From Candidatus Paceibacterota bacterium (lineage in GTDB: Bacteria > Verrucomicrobiota > Verrucomicrobiia > Limisphaerales > UBA8199): 64,000 nucleotides of DNA. Location of the stretch: positions 1 to 64,000 of the forward strand of contig DAOTCE010000028.1 in the NCBI GenBank assembly GCA_035452965.1. Direction: 5' to 3'. Position 1 is the first letter of the stretch. Each line of letters starts with the position of its first letter. Position numbers and translations under genes: made by a program. Below, piece by piece: positions 8,764 through 18,153 of this stretch. The notes under the pieces are model-generated. The model was given only the letters and a program-made list of their open reading frames with translations, was not told the origin of the DNA and did no database searches.

Positions 8764-9552
8764 ATGCGCCTCTGGCTGGCGCTGCTGCAGTCGCAGGCGC
8801 AGGACGGCATCCTGGACAACGGCATCAGCGATTCTGAGAGCCTCGTGCCCAAGCCGCGCGCATTGACCGGCACCGGCTTCTACCACCTCAACGCGAAGCT
8901 ATTGGCCAACATCGCGCGTGTGCTGGGGAAGGAAGCGGAGGCTCTGGCGAAGACCATCAAGACCGCGTTCAACCGGAGGTTCCTGCAGCCGGGCACGGGA
9001 CGATACGACACCGCCACGCAGGCCTGCCAAGCGTTTGCGCTCTACCTCGGGCTAGTGCCGCCGAAAGAGAAAAACCGCGCGCTGGCGGTGCTGGTGCGGG
9101 AGATCGGAGAAACGCATCGCGGCCATCTGAGCACGGGCATCTTTGGCACCAAGTTCATGCTGCACGCGCTGGCGGACCTGGGGCGGGCGGACACGGCTTT
9201 CGGGGTGGTGAATCAGCGCACCTTTCCGGGTTGGGGGCACATGCTGGAGAACGGCGCGACAACGCTGTGGGAGCTTCGGGAATTCAGCGACAGTACTTAT
9301 TCGCACAACCACCCGATGTTTGGGTCGGCGAGCGATTGGTGGCCGGAAAGCGCAAAGTTCAAGCTCCATGTTCGGGTCCCGGTCGGCGCCGTGGCAACGG
9401 TCTTTGTGCCGGCCAGGGAGGGCGCGGAACTCACGGATAGCGGCCAGCCGATCGCCCGCGCCGCGGGGGGGCGCTTCTCAGGCCGCGAAAACGGAAGCGC
9501 CGGGCTGAACGTGGTTTCGGGAGAATATGACTTCGCCTGCGCGCTCAGGTGA
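8764..9552 (+). pseudogene. Truncated GH78 alpha-L-rhamnosidase remnant
   Basis: An open frame starting near MRLWLALLQS matches only the late part of GH78 alpha-L-rhamnosidases: QAQDGILDNGISD, LTGTGFYHLNAKLLANIA, FNRRFLQPGTGRYDTATQ, LSTGIFGTKFMLHAL, WGHMLENGATTLWE and HNHPMFGS. The N-terminal beta domains and the start of the catalytic barrel are missing. After MFGSASDW the sequence jumps straight to the C-terminal beta domain (KLHVRVPVGAVATVFVP), so an internal segment is deleted too. Rhamnose catabolic genes lie 5 kb downstream, hinting that this once supplied rhamnose to them. It is probably inactive. Confidence 0.8.
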
Positions 9553-9667
9553 GCCGACTCGGCGCGGCGCGGCTGCGACAAAAGCTTTTTCTAGGCGCTT
9601 TCGGAGGGTAGCTTGCAGGTCAACCAGCGCTTAAATCGATGTACGAATCATAGGACAACCGGGTTTT

Positions 9668-10999
9668 GTGGAAACGCACGCAACACTTATCATCGGGGCC
9701 GGCTTGACCGGCCTTTCCTGCGCGTATCATCTGGCGGGGGATTATCTCCTGGTGGAGCGCGAGGGCGAACCGGGCGGCATGGCCCGCACGCACGAGCGTC
9801 ATCCGGGCTTCCTGTGCGACAGCACCGGGCACTGGCTGCATCTGCGGAGCGACTACATGAAGGCGCTGGCACAGAAGCTTCTGCCCGGCGGACTCGTCGA
9901 GCACGGACGAAAAGCCGTCATCCACCTGTGCGACACGTTCACCCCTTACCCGTTTCAAGCCAACACCTACGGGCTGCCGCGGGAGGTGGTGCTGGACTGC
10001 CTGATCGGCTTGCTCAAAGCCCGGCACCCGGAAGACTTCGGCTTGAAGCCGGCGACGGCCGCACCGCGAGATTTCCGGGAATGGATCGTGCGGAACTTTG
10101 GCGAGGGCATCGCCCGGCATTTCATGGTGCCTTACAACGAGAAGCTCCTGGGCGTGCGGCTGGAAGAGTTGCGTCCGGAATACGCCGAGCGGTTTATCCC
10201 GCGGCCCTCGCTGGAAGATGTCGTCAAGGGCGCGCTGGGTTTTTCGCGCGAGTCCTTGGGCTACAACGCCCGATTTGTCTATCCGCGGGAAGGGGGCATC
10301 GGCGCCCTGCCGCGCGCGATTGCGCGGGCGCTGCAGGTCCCGCCGGTTTATGGAGTGGCGGTGGCCGAGGTGGACCACCAGAATCGGGTCGCCACGTTGT
10401 CCGACGGCCGCCAGGTGGCTTACCGGCGGCTCCTCAACACAGCGCCGCTGCCGCGGTTCCTGTCGCTGATGGCCGGCCTGCCGGAGGAGATTCGCGCGGC
10501 GGCGCACCATCTCCGCGCGACGACCGTCCGGTACTTCGACTTGGGCGTGCGCGGTCCCGGGGATATCGCCAGTGATCACCATTGGATATATTTTCCGGAG
10601 CCAGAATACGTCTTCTACCGCACAGGCTCCTATTCGGCGGTGCACCCGGGCACCGCGCCCTCGGGCTGCCGCAGCTATTACGTTGAGATGTCGGAGGGGG
10701 CAGCCGACTTGCTCAAGCAGCCTGAGCAGTTGAAGCAACGTGTGCTGTCCGACCTGCGGAAGGCTCGGGTACTTTCGAGCCGGGATGAGGTCCTGTTCAT
10801 GAGATTGTGCGAAATCCCTTTCGCTTACGTCATCTTCGATCACAACTACGAGCAGTGCCGGCAAGTCATTCTTGATTACCTGGCAGACCAGGGCGTCATT
10901 TCCTGCGGTCGGTGGGGCGGGTGGGGCTACGGCGGAATGGAGGATGCCATGCTGGACGGCAAAGCGGCAGCAGCGCAACTGCAAGGATCCAAGTCCTAA
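9668..10999 (+). CDS. FAD-dependent oxidoreductase, UDP-galactopyranose mutase-like
   Basis: A 443-residue flavoprotein beginning at GTG 9668 with the dinucleotide-binding loop LIIGAGLTGLSCAYHL, an acidic ADP-ribose residue in LVEREGEPGGMARTH and the substrate-side segment GHWLHLRSDY. The closing GRWGGWGYGGMEDAM carries the second FAD contact. The family covers UDP-galactopyranose mutases, protoporphyrinogen-oxidase-like and amine-oxidase-like enzymes. With glycosyltransferases directly downstream, a sugar-nucleotide ring-contraction or related role in surface glycan synthesis is the best guess. The 22 bp to the next gene suggests co-transcription. Confidence 0.75.
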   Translation: METHATLIIGAGLTGLSCAYHLAGDYLLVEREGEPGGMARTHERHPGFLCDSTGHWLHLRSDYMKALAQKLLPGGLVEHGRKAVIHLCDTFTPYPFQANTYGLPREVVLDCLIGLLKARHPEDFGLKPATAAPRDFREWIVRNFGEGIARHFMVPYNEKLLGVRLEELRPEYAERFIPRPSLEDVVKGALGFSRESLGYNARFVYPREGGIGALPRAIARALQVPPVYGVAVAEVDHQNRVATLSDGRQVAYRRLLNTAPLPRFLSLMAGLPEEIRAAAHHLRATTVRYFDLGVRGPGDIASDHHWIYFPEPEYVFYRTGSYSAVHPGTAPSGCRSYYVEMSEGAADLLKQPEQLKQRVLSDLRKARVLSSRDEVLFMRLCEIPFAYVIFDHNYEQCRQVILDYLADQGVISCGRWGGWGYGGMEDAMLDGKAAAAQLQGSKS

Positions 11000-11021
11000 G
11001 ATGTAGGTCCTAAGACATTTT

Positions 11022-11843
11022 ATGCGTTATCACTTCGACCCCAGGCGTAGTCGCGACCTCTATGAGAAGACGCTGATGCCGATACTGGCGAAGCACCCCC
11101 TCGCGCCCTATCTGGACGCGCGCAATGAATTCTACATCGAGATGCTCGATCGGCATGGGGCGTTGCAGGCGGGAAAGCATCTGGTGGACCTGGGGGCCGG
11201 GCTTTCGATCTTTGGTCCGTTGTGCCGCGCGCACGGCATGAAGGTAACCTTGGTGGATGATTTTGGGGGAGGGGGGGGGGTGGAAATGAGTCAGCGCGGC
11301 CAAGAGATTCCGTTGCTCGAGGCTTTCGAAAAGGAACTGGGCGTAGCGGTTGTGCGGGAGAATTTCCTGCAACATAAGCTGCCCCTGCCGGACAGGGAGG
11401 TGGACGTGGTGACCTGCTTCCACAGCCTGGAACACTGGCATCACTCGCCCAAACGGCTGTTCCGGGAAATCGTTCGTATCCTCAAGCCCGGAGGTTTACT
11501 GGTTCTCGCCACGCCCAACGCGGTGAATCTACGTAAACGGCTCTATGTCCTGTTCGGCCGAAGCAATTTTCCGCTTTTGGGGACCTGGTACGAAGATGGG
11601 GATCCGATCTATCGCGGCCATGTCCGTGAGCCGGTTATCCGGGATTTGGTGCAACTGATGCAATGGAATGGTTTGCGGGTGGTGGCCACTTATGGCCGTA
11701 ACTTCATCGGTCGCGATAGCACGGCGCTGTGCTTCCTGCCGACCGCCCTGGTGCGTGGTATCGCGACGGGGTCGGACTGGTTGCTCCGGCACGTTCCGTC
11801 CTTGTGCTCGGACATCCATGTCATCGGGAGGGCCCCGATTTGA
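11022..11843 (+). CDS. SAM-dependent class I methyltransferase with G10 tract
   Basis: A 273-residue Methyltransf_11-type enzyme: motif I LVDLGAGLSIFGPL, acidic motif II VTLVDD, CFHSLEHWHHSP and the post-motif LKPGGLLVLATPN. The substrate is unknown; the polysaccharide context suggests sugar or lipid-carrier methylation. Between residues 80 and 90 the coding sequence holds G5-A-G10 (11265-11280), read as GGGGG. A one-base slip there would truncate the protein shortly afterwards. The stop overlaps the TTG start of the next gene (TTGA, 11840-11843). Confidence 0.85.
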   Translation: MRYHFDPRRSRDLYEKTLMPILAKHPLAPYLDARNEFYIEMLDRHGALQAGKHLVDLGAGLSIFGPLCRAHGMKVTLVDDFGGGGGVEMSQRGQEIPLLEAFEKELGVAVVRENFLQHKLPLPDREVDVVTCFHSLEHWHHSPKRLFREIVRILKPGGLLVLATPNAVNLRKRLYVLFGRSNFPLLGTWYEDGDPIYRGHVREPVIRDLVQLMQWNGLRVVATYGRNFIGRDSTALCFLPTALVRGIATGSDWLLRHVPSLCSDIHVIGRAPI

Positions 11844-13075
11844 GGACGCGCGTCGTGATGAGCGCCTATGCGTGCAATCCGCGCGGCAGCGGCGAGCACT
11901 GGCTGGGCTGGGGTTGGGCCGAAGCGGCCGCGCGCAGCCACGAGGTGGAGCTGGTGACCACGCCCAAGGCGCGGACGGCGGTGGAAGAAAGCGCGCGCGT
12001 GGCCGGCATCACACCTCATTTCGTTGACGTGCCGGAGTGGCTGTGGCCGCTGGCCGACCTGGGCTGGGCGGGTTGGTCGCGCAAGCTGGCCTGGCAGAAA
12101 CGGGTGGCGCGGTTGGTTCGCGAACTGCACCGGGAAAAGAAAATTTCGCTGGTGCATCAGACGACTTTCCACACCTTCCGGGTGCCGTTTCTGGCCGCCG
12201 GGTTGGGCATCCCGTCGGTGTGGGGGCCGATTGCCGGCGGGGAGCATGTGCCGCCCGGATTTGATCGTTACCTGGGGCCGGCGAGATGGGCCGAGAAGGG
12301 GCGGAATCTGGCGAACCGCTTTTGGCTGCAGACCCCTGCAGTCCAGCGTTCGCTGCGGCAGACCTCCGCGCTCTATGTGTCGAATCGCACGACGCTTCAC
12401 TTTCTGCCGCCTCGCTTTCACGCCAAGTGCCGCATTGTTTCCCCGAACGCCTTGCGCCCAGAAGACCAACAATGGGTTTGTCCGCCCGCCGGGGCCGCCG
12501 TTGAGGATTCCACCTTTCGGATGCTTTATGTGGGCAACTGTGTGGCTAGGCGCGCCATTCCCCTGGTGTTGGAGGCGTTGCCGCAGGCGGGGTTGGCGGA
12601 TTATGAGCTGGCGGTGGTGGGCGACGGTCCCGCGCTGGCGCACTGGAAGCGGCGGGCGGCGGAGTTGGGGCTGGCCGCCAAGGTCCAGTTTGTGGGGAAG
12701 GTGCCGCGCTCGCAACTCGACGCGTTTTATGCCCAGGCAGACGTGCTGGTGTTTCCGGCCTTGCGCGATAGCGGCGGTTCGGCCCTGCTCGAGGCCATGG
12801 CGCGCGGGGTGCCGGTCATCTGCCTGGATTGGGCCGGGCCGGGGGAAATGGTGGATGAAGCTTCGGGGATAAAGGTCCCGGTTTCGGCGCCGGAAGAGAC
12901 GATCCGGGCCTTTGCGGCGGGACTGGTTCGGCTCCAGCGAGAGCCGGGGTTGCGCGCCAGCCTGGCCAAGGCGGCGCGGGCGCGCGCGGAGGCCCGGTTC
13001 GGATGGGAAGCCAAGCGGCAGTTGCTGGAGGCAACTTATCTAGAGCTTATCCACCCCGATGTTGGAGGAGAATGA
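11840..13075 (+). CDS. Glycosyltransferase family 4
   Basis: A retaining GT-B glycosyltransferase of 411 residues. The N-terminal domain starts RTRVVMSAYACNPRGSGEH and the C-terminal GT4 domain shows MLYVGNCVARRAIPLVLEAL, VVGDGPALAHWKR, VQFVGKVPRSQLDAFYAQADVLVFPALRDSGGSALLEAMARGVPVI (ADVLVFPALRDSGGSALLEA is the donor-binding E-x7-E-like region). I chose TTG 11840 because it overlaps the previous stop; GTG 11855 or ATG 11858 are alternatives. The 3' end overlaps the convergent GT2 gene by 36 bp. Confidence 0.85.
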   Translation: MRTRVVMSAYACNPRGSGEHWLGWGWAEAAARSHEVELVTTPKARTAVEESARVAGITPHFVDVPEWLWPLADLGWAGWSRKLAWQKRVARLVRELHREKKISLVHQTTFHTFRVPFLAAGLGIPSVWGPIAGGEHVPPGFDRYLGPARWAEKGRNLANRFWLQTPAVQRSLRQTSALYVSNRTTLHFLPPRFHAKCRIVSPNALRPEDQQWVCPPAGAAVEDSTFRMLYVGNCVARRAIPLVLEALPQAGLADYELAVVGDGPALAHWKRRAAELGLAAKVQFVGKVPRSQLDAFYAQADVLVFPALRDSGGSALLEAMARGVPVICLDWAGPGEMVDEASGIKVPVSAPEETIRAFAAGLVRLQREPGLRASLAKAARARAEARFGWEAKRQLLEATYLELIHPDVGGE

Positions 13076-13900
13076 GGTCTTGGCCCGGAGGTGCCTCTTG
13101 AGCTGCAGGCCACCGGGGATCAGGTCGCATCTCCCGAGGGTAAAGAGCTTTGTGAGTTGGCGCTTGATCCGGGCATAAGTCTGCAAAGCTTTGCCGATGA
13201 TTCCTCCGGGCACGCCATATTCCTTGCGGATGGCGGCTGATTCCCTGGCCATGTTGGCCCGCACCCGCAGATCGGCGGACTGGCCGTGCTCGTGGTAGCG
13301 GTAGTTGACGATATGCACGGAGATGTGGCCGATACGGCAGCCGGCGCGGATCAGCCGCATGACATACTCGTAGTCGCAGCAGTTCTTAAACTCCCGGTAG
13401 CGGTAGCCGCCGAGCCGCAGGTAAACCGCTCGCTTAAGGAACAGGGTCTGATGATTGACGGTGTTATGCCCGAAGCGGATGATCTGCGCATCAAACCCCG
13501 CCTCCTCGCGCCGGAAGATCTCCCGGCCTTCGCCGTCAACGAACACAATGTCGCCAAACAAGGCATCCCAATCGGGATGCGCTTCAAAGGCCGCCGCGAC
13601 TTCCCGCAGCACCCCCGGCCGGTAGCAGTCGTCCGCGTTGAGAATGGCAACGACGTCCCCGGAGGCCTGGCGCGTTCCTTTGTCCATCGCGTGATAATGG
13701 CCTTCGTCCTTGTCAGATACCCAGAGCAGGCGGGGATAGGCCTTGAGAATATCGAGGGTGCCGTCGGCCGAACCGCCGTCTATAACGAGGTGCTCGACGT
13801 GCGGGTAGTCCTGCTGCGCGACACTCTCGATCGTCGCGCGAATGGTATGAACGCTGTTGAAGCTGGGCGTGACGACCGAGATTCTCAGTGGCGACGGCAT
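13040..13900 (-). CDS. Glycosyltransferase family 2
   Basis: A 286-residue GT-A inverting glycosyltransferase: RISVVTPSFNSVHTIRATIES, the acidic VIDGGSADGT, ILNADDCYRPG (DxD-like metal site) and HQTLFLKRAVYLRLGGYRYREFKNCCDYEYVMRL (acceptor-side base segment). I placed the start at ATG 13900 (MPSPLRISVV); the frame extends 64 codons further upstream without homology. It is transcribed toward the GT4 gene with overlapping 3' ends. A role in surface glycan or O-antigen assembly is likely; the sugar is not predictable. Confidence 0.87.
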   Translation of the reverse strand: MPSPLRISVVTPSFNSVHTIRATIESVAQQDYPHVEHLVIDGGSADGTLDILKAYPRLLWVSDKDEGHYHAMDKGTRQASGDVVAILNADDCYRPGVLREVAAAFEAHPDWDALFGDIVFVDGEGREIFRREEAGFDAQIIRFGHNTVNHQTLFLKRAVYLRLGGYRYREFKNCCDYEYVMRLIRAGCRIGHISVHIVNYRYHEHGQSADLRVRANMARESAAIRKEYGVPGGIIGKALQTYARIKRQLTKLFTLGRCDLIPGGLQLKRHLRAKTSFSSNIGVDKL

Positions 13901-14003
13901 GGCAATGGTTGGATGCTGCCAAGCGTACGAGGTGAGGTCAATCGGCGTTTGATGTTGTTCCTGGGGCGGGCCTAGGGTTATATTCAGGTCAGTTATTGTT
14001 GGA

Positions 14004-14183
14004 ATGAGCTTGTTGCGTAGGTCTCTGGGAGTCCCGAACCGCCGCATTGCGCTGGTCGCCGTGCTGGTGGTCGGGTTAGACCAGTTAACCAAGCAGGTAG
14101 TACTCCGCTTTTTCGGCTACACGCAGGAGAAAGTGGTTATCGAGGGCCTCTTCAAGTTCGTGCACTTGGGCAACACTGGGGCG
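14004..14183 (+). pseudogene. lspA: Truncated lspA (signal peptidase II) stump
   Basis: From ATG 14004 the frame reads a first membrane segment, then DQLTKQVVLRF and LFKFVHLGNTGA, which is the start of LspA up to the conserved NTGA. At about 14184 LspA homology stops and the frame runs antisense into the 3' end of rhaB. Membrane segments 2-4 and both catalytic Asp residues are gone, so the product cannot be a working peptidase. It marks a rearrangement junction or an assembly join at 14180-14195. Confidence 0.8.
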
Positions 14184-14194
14184 GGCCAGGACAA

Positions 14195-15676
14195 CTACCT
14201 GCGCAGCCCAGCGAAGCGCGCGGAGGCGTCTTCCCAGGCGGCGGCTTTCCCGGGCCGGAAAGTCGCAACGTCGCTGGACTTACGGATGACTTCACGCATC
14301 TCGCCCAGGGTGGACAGCTCGCCGCTGGCGCGCACCTGGACGAGCAGGTTACCCATCGCGGTTGCCTCGACGGGGCCGGCAATGACCGGACGCTGGCAGG
14401 CGTCGGCGGTGAACTGGTTGAGGATGCCGCTCTTGGAGCCGCCCCCGACGATGTGAATCACCTCAATGCGGTTGTCCGTGAGTTCCTCCAGCCAGCCCAG
14501 CACCTCGCGGTACTTCAGCGCGAGACTCTCGTAGGCACAACGGACCAGTTCGCCTTCGGTCTTGGGGACGGGCTGCCTGGTCTCCCGGCAGAAATCCTGG
14601 ATGGCCTTCGGCATGTCGGGCGGGTTGAGGAAGCGCGAGTCGTCCGGGTTGACAATGGAACGGAGCGCCGGAGCCTTTGCCGCCAACCTGGCGAGTTGGC
14701 CGTATTCGTATTTCCGGCCGCGCGCGTCGAAGGCGCGTTTGCACTGCTGCACCAGCCACAGGCCCATGATGTTCTTGAGCAGGCGATAGGTGCCGTCCAG
14801 GCCGCCTTCGTTGGTGAGGTTGAGTTCCTGGGTGCGCGCGGACAGGGAGGCCTTCTTGACCTCGGCGCCCATGAGCGACCAGGTGCCGGAGCTGAGGTAA
14901 GCCCAGTTGGCCTTGCCGGTGTTGGCGGTGGGAACGCCAGCGACCGCCGAAGCGGTGTCGTGCGTAGGCGGGGCGACCACATTGACTTTGCGCAGGCCGG
15001 TCCGGTCCGCCACCCCGGGGCGCAGCGCGCCCAGCCGCGTGCCGGGCGGCACGACCTTCGGGAAAATGTGCGCCGGCAAGCTAAACTTCTTCAGCAGGCC
15101 GGTTGCCCAGTTGCGCGTGAGCGGATGCATGCACTGCGTGGTGGTGCCGTTGGTGAACTCCACCACCCGTGAACCACACAGCGCCCAGTGGATGAAGTCC
15201 GGCATCATGAGCAGCACATCGGCCGCCTCCAGCATGTCCGGGTTCGCCTGCTTGTGGGCCAACAACTGGAACAGGGTGTTGAACTGCATGAACTGCAGGC
15301 CAGTCTGGGCGAAGATTGCAGCCCGCGGCACCTTCTTGAACGCCTTCTCCATCATGCCGTTAGTGCGGGCGTCGCGGTAGGCGTACGGCTGGCCCAGCAT
15401 CTCGTCACGGCGGCTCAGCAGCACGTAGTCCACCCCCCAAGTGTCCGCGCCGACCGAAACGATGGACTTGCCGTATTTCTTCGCCGCGAGAGCCAGGCCG
15501 TTCTGGATTTCGGCCCAGAGCCGCACCACGTCCCAGCGCAGCGAATCGCCCAGGTACACCGGGCCGTTGGGGAAGCGGTGGATTTCTTCGAGACGGATAG
15601 TCTTGCCGTTCCAGAGGCCGGCGACAACACGGCCGCTTTCGGCGCCGAGATCAATAGCGAGATAGGTGCGAGGCAT
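14195..15676 (-). CDS. rhaB: Rhamnulokinase RhaB
   Basis: It phosphorylates L-rhamnulose to rhamnulose-1-phosphate. The 493-residue FGGY-family kinase has the N-terminal phosphate loop LAIDLGAESGRVVAG, VGADTWGVDYVLL, and the C-terminal ATP site IHIVGGGSKSGILNQFTADA. It is the last gene of the minus-strand set rhaA-rhaT-rhaB (46 bp after rhaT). Aldolase RhaD and mutarotase RhaM are not in the window. Its 3' end abuts the lspA stump. Confidence 0.93.
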   Translation of the reverse strand: MPRTYLAIDLGAESGRVVAGLWNGKTIRLEEIHRFPNGPVYLGDSLRWDVVRLWAEIQNGLALAAKKYGKSIVSVGADTWGVDYVLLSRRDEMLGQPYAYRDARTNGMMEKAFKKVPRAAIFAQTGLQFMQFNTLFQLLAHKQANPDMLEAADVLLMMPDFIHWALCGSRVVEFTNGTTTQCMHPLTRNWATGLLKKFSLPAHIFPKVVPPGTRLGALRPGVADRTGLRKVNVVAPPTHDTASAVAGVPTANTGKANWAYLSSGTWSLMGAEVKKASLSARTQELNLTNEGGLDGTYRLLKNIMGLWLVQQCKRAFDARGRKYEYGQLARLAAKAPALRSIVNPDDSRFLNPPDMPKAIQDFCRETRQPVPKTEGELVRCAYESLALKYREVLGWLEELTDNRIEVIHIVGGGSKSGILNQFTADACQRPVIAGPVEATAMGNLLVQVRASGELSTLGEMREVIRKSSDVATFRPGKAAAWEDASARFAGLRR

Positions 15677-15721
15677 GCTGAGTGGATAGAGATGCGGTCA
15701 GAAGTGCGTGGTGTGTGCCGA

Positions 15722-16870
15722 TCAGCTGGTTGGGGCGGCGGGCAATGCCAGGGCAGCGGGTCTTTCCTGGCTGAGTTTGCCGCTGTAACCGGCCACGACA
15801 GCCGAACCGAGCAGGAAGATCAAGCCGATCGCCAGGAAGCCTTGAGTACGGCCGCTGGTGCCGGACCATTCGCCAAGGAAGATGCCCAGCAGTGTGCTGA
15901 AGAGAATCGCCGAGGCCATGAGCACCGACCAGCCGATATACGATGTAGCGCCCATCTGCGGCTCACCGGTCTTGAAGCAGATGAACTGCGAACACCAAAT
16001 AGCGCCAGCAAGCCCGGCGAACATCAGGTTGGCAAGCAGCGGCGTGCCGCTCTTGGTGTAATCGCCCGTGGTCTTGTTCTTGACGTTCAGAAACAGGCAC
16101 CAGAGGGCGTTCACGGTAAAGCCACCCAGCAGCGCCACGACCAACACAGGCATGCCCTTCCACGCAACCGGCGTCGCCGGCTCCGTCGTCTGGGCCAGCG
16201 CCTCGATCGTCCCTCCGCCCTGCAACCCCATGCCGAGAGCGGAACTCATCAAGCCGGAGAAGATGGCCACCACGAGGCCGAGCTTGAAGTTGTATTCCGC
16301 GACGGCCTTTCGTTTCTGCTCCTCGGGCAGTTCCTTTTCCTTGGACATGCCGGCCATGCCGACCAGGATGATGCCCAGCAGTGAAATACCCACGCCGATG
16401 AGGGACATGTTGGCGGCGGGCGTGCCGTGCAGGTTCTTCACGCCCTCGAGCAGTGACGGAAGCGGCGCGCCGGCCACGACCGCATTGAGCCACGGCTTGA
16501 TGATGGGCGGGATGAGGGTGCCCGCGGCGGCGCACAGCCCGCAGCCAATGGCCAACCCAAGCCCGACGCCAAGGTAGCGGATCATCAATCCCCAAGTCAG
16601 TCCGCCCACGCCCCAGGCCGCCCCGCACAAGTAGCAATACCAAAGCTCCTTGCCAGGCGCCTGCTTGAGCACCGAAGTGACATTGGGCGAGGTGATGAGC
16701 GCCAGGACCCACGGCACCACAATCAGACCGGCCACGGCATAGATGAACCAATAGCTCTCCCACGCCCAGTTCTTGACTTTCTTGAAGGGCAGATAGAACA
16801 CCGCGCCCGCCAGTCCGCCCAGCGCGAAAATGACTACGCCCAGGGCTGGATTCGTCGTTGCTTCGTTCAT
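15722..16870 (-). CDS. rhaT: L-rhamnose/proton symporter RhaT
   Basis: A 382-residue inner-membrane transporter with about ten hydrophobic helices, from MNEATTNPALGVVIFALGGL to the tail GFLAIGLIFLLGSAVVAGYSG. Typical RhaT stretches are GGLTWGLMIRYLGVGLGLAIG and VIFSGLMSSALGMG-like AIFSGLMSSALGMGLQ. I took ATG 16870; the frame stays open 38 codons upstream into the rhaA 3' end. It lies 14 bp downstream of rhaA, so the two are surely co-transcribed. Confidence 0.92.
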   Translation of the reverse strand: MNEATTNPALGVVIFALGGLAGAVFYLPFKKVKNWAWESYWFIYAVAGLIVVPWVLALITSPNVTSVLKQAPGKELWYCYLCGAAWGVGGLTWGLMIRYLGVGLGLAIGCGLCAAAGTLIPPIIKPWLNAVVAGAPLPSLLEGVKNLHGTPAANMSLIGVGISLLGIILVGMAGMSKEKELPEEQKRKAVAEYNFKLGLVVAIFSGLMSSALGMGLQGGGTIEALAQTTEPATPVAWKGMPVLVVALLGGFTVNALWCLFLNVKNKTTGDYTKSGTPLLANLMFAGLAGAIWCSQFICFKTGEPQMGATSYIGWSVLMASAILFSTLLGIFLGEWSGTSGRTQGFLAIGLIFLLGSAVVAGYSGKLSQERPAALALPAAPTS

Positions 16871-16884
16871 GGCGCCCCCTCCGG

Positions 16885-18153
16885 TTATTGCCGCCTGGAC
16901 AACACGTCCTTCTCGTACCGCTTTACCTCTGCCAGCCAGGCGTCGCCGACGGGCACGTTCATCTTTTGGCAGTAGTAATCCCACACCGCCCCGGCGGGCA
17001 GGAGTTTGGCGGCTTCCATCAAGGCAAGGCGCGAGGTGTAGTCGCCTTCGGCTTCAAACTTCTTGAGCCTGGCAATCGGCGTTACCAGCGCCAGCAACAG
17101 GGCTTTGACCATGTTGCGCGAGCCGATCACCCACGCGGCGATGCGGTTGATGCTCGCGTCAAAGTAGTCCAGGCCGATGTGCACGCGGTTCGTGTAACCG
17201 CCCCAGACAATCTCCTGGGCGATGGCCTGCAGCTCGTCGGTGAGCGTAACCACGTGGTCGCTGTCCCAGCGCACCCCGCGGCTGACGTGCAGCGCGATCT
17301 CCGGCAAGTAGTTGAGCACTGAAGAAATCTTGTCGGCGATGCCTTCGGTGGGGTGGTAATGGCCGGCGTCGAGCGTGAGCAGGATCTGGCGGCTGACAGA
17401 GTAGCCAATGTAGAACTCAGAGGAGCCGGGCGTGTAACTCTCGGCGCCGATGCCGAACAGTTTCGGCTCGACCGAGTCCAAGTTGAGCTTCTTATCAATC
17501 TTCTTCTTGAAGACCGCGTCCAGGGATTCGACCAGGCGCTCGCGCGGGCCTTTGCGGTCGGCGGGTGTGTCTTTCATCCCGTCCGGAATCCAGAGGTTGG
17601 TAACGCAGGTCTTGCCGAGGGCCTTGCCGATCGCGGCACCGATCTCGCGGCAACGGATACCGTGCTCGATCCAGAACTTGCGGATGCCGGCGTCGGTGTT
17701 GGTGAGCGTGAACCCGCCCACGACCTTGGGGTGGGCGAAATAGGTCTGGTTGAAGTCCATGCCGATCTTGATGGCCTTGGCCCAGGCGATCCAGTTCTTG
17801 AACTGGTCGGCGCTGAGCGCGTCGCGGTCCACCTTCTTGCCGCTCATCTCGGCGTAACAGGCATGGAGGTTGCAGCGGTGGCTGCCGGGAATGACGGAGA
17901 GCGCCTTCTCAAAGTCGCCGCGCAGCTCGTTGGCGGTGCGGGCTTTGCCCGGGTAATTGCCGGTGACGGCCAAGCCGCCGCCCAGCTCCTGGCCGGCGTT
18001 CTCGAAGCCGCCGACATCGTCGCCCTGCCAGCAGTGGATTGAGATCGGTATCTGCGCCAACAGCTTGAGGGCCTTGTCGGTGTCCACGCCCAACTGGGCA
18101 TAACGTTCTTTGGCGAGCTGATAAGATTGTGCGATATTCTTTGTGTTGCTCAT
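16885..18153 (-). CDS. rhaA: L-rhamnose isomerase RhaA
   Basis: It interconverts L-rhamnose and L-rhamnulose. The 422-residue protein from ATG 18153 (MSNTKNIAQSYQLAKERYAQ) shows ISIHCWQGDDVGGFE, LNIWIPDG-like TNLWIPDGMKD, FYIGYSVSRQILLTLDAGHYHPTE (metal-binding His/Asp) and RGVRWDSDHVV. The frame is open 62 codons further upstream without homology. It is first in the rha set; no regulator gene is adjacent and I cannot pick out an operator in the 330-bp upstream gap. Confidence 0.95.
   Translation of the reverse strand: MSNTKNIAQSYQLAKERYAQLGVDTDKALKLLAQIPISIHCWQGDDVGGFENAGQELGGGLAVTGNYPGKARTANELRGDFEKALSVIPGSHRCNLHACYAEMSGKKVDRDALSADQFKNWIAWAKAIKIGMDFNQTYFAHPKVVGGFTLTNTDAGIRKFWIEHGIRCREIGAAIGKALGKTCVTNLWIPDGMKDTPADRKGPRERLVESLDAVFKKKIDKKLNLDSVEPKLFGIGAESYTPGSSEFYIGYSVSRQILLTLDAGHYHPTEGIADKISSVLNYLPEIALHVSRGVRWDSDHVVTLTDELQAIAQEIVWGGYTNRVHIGLDYFDASINRIAAWVIGSRNMVKALLLALVTPIARLKKFEAEGDYTSRLALMEAAKLLPAGAVWDYYCQKMNVPVGDAWLAEVKRYEKDVLSRRQ

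Noticed and set aside
14004..14456. 150-residue open frame as a complete lspA
   Set aside because: Only the first 60 residues match LspA; the rest is the antisense strand of rhaB.
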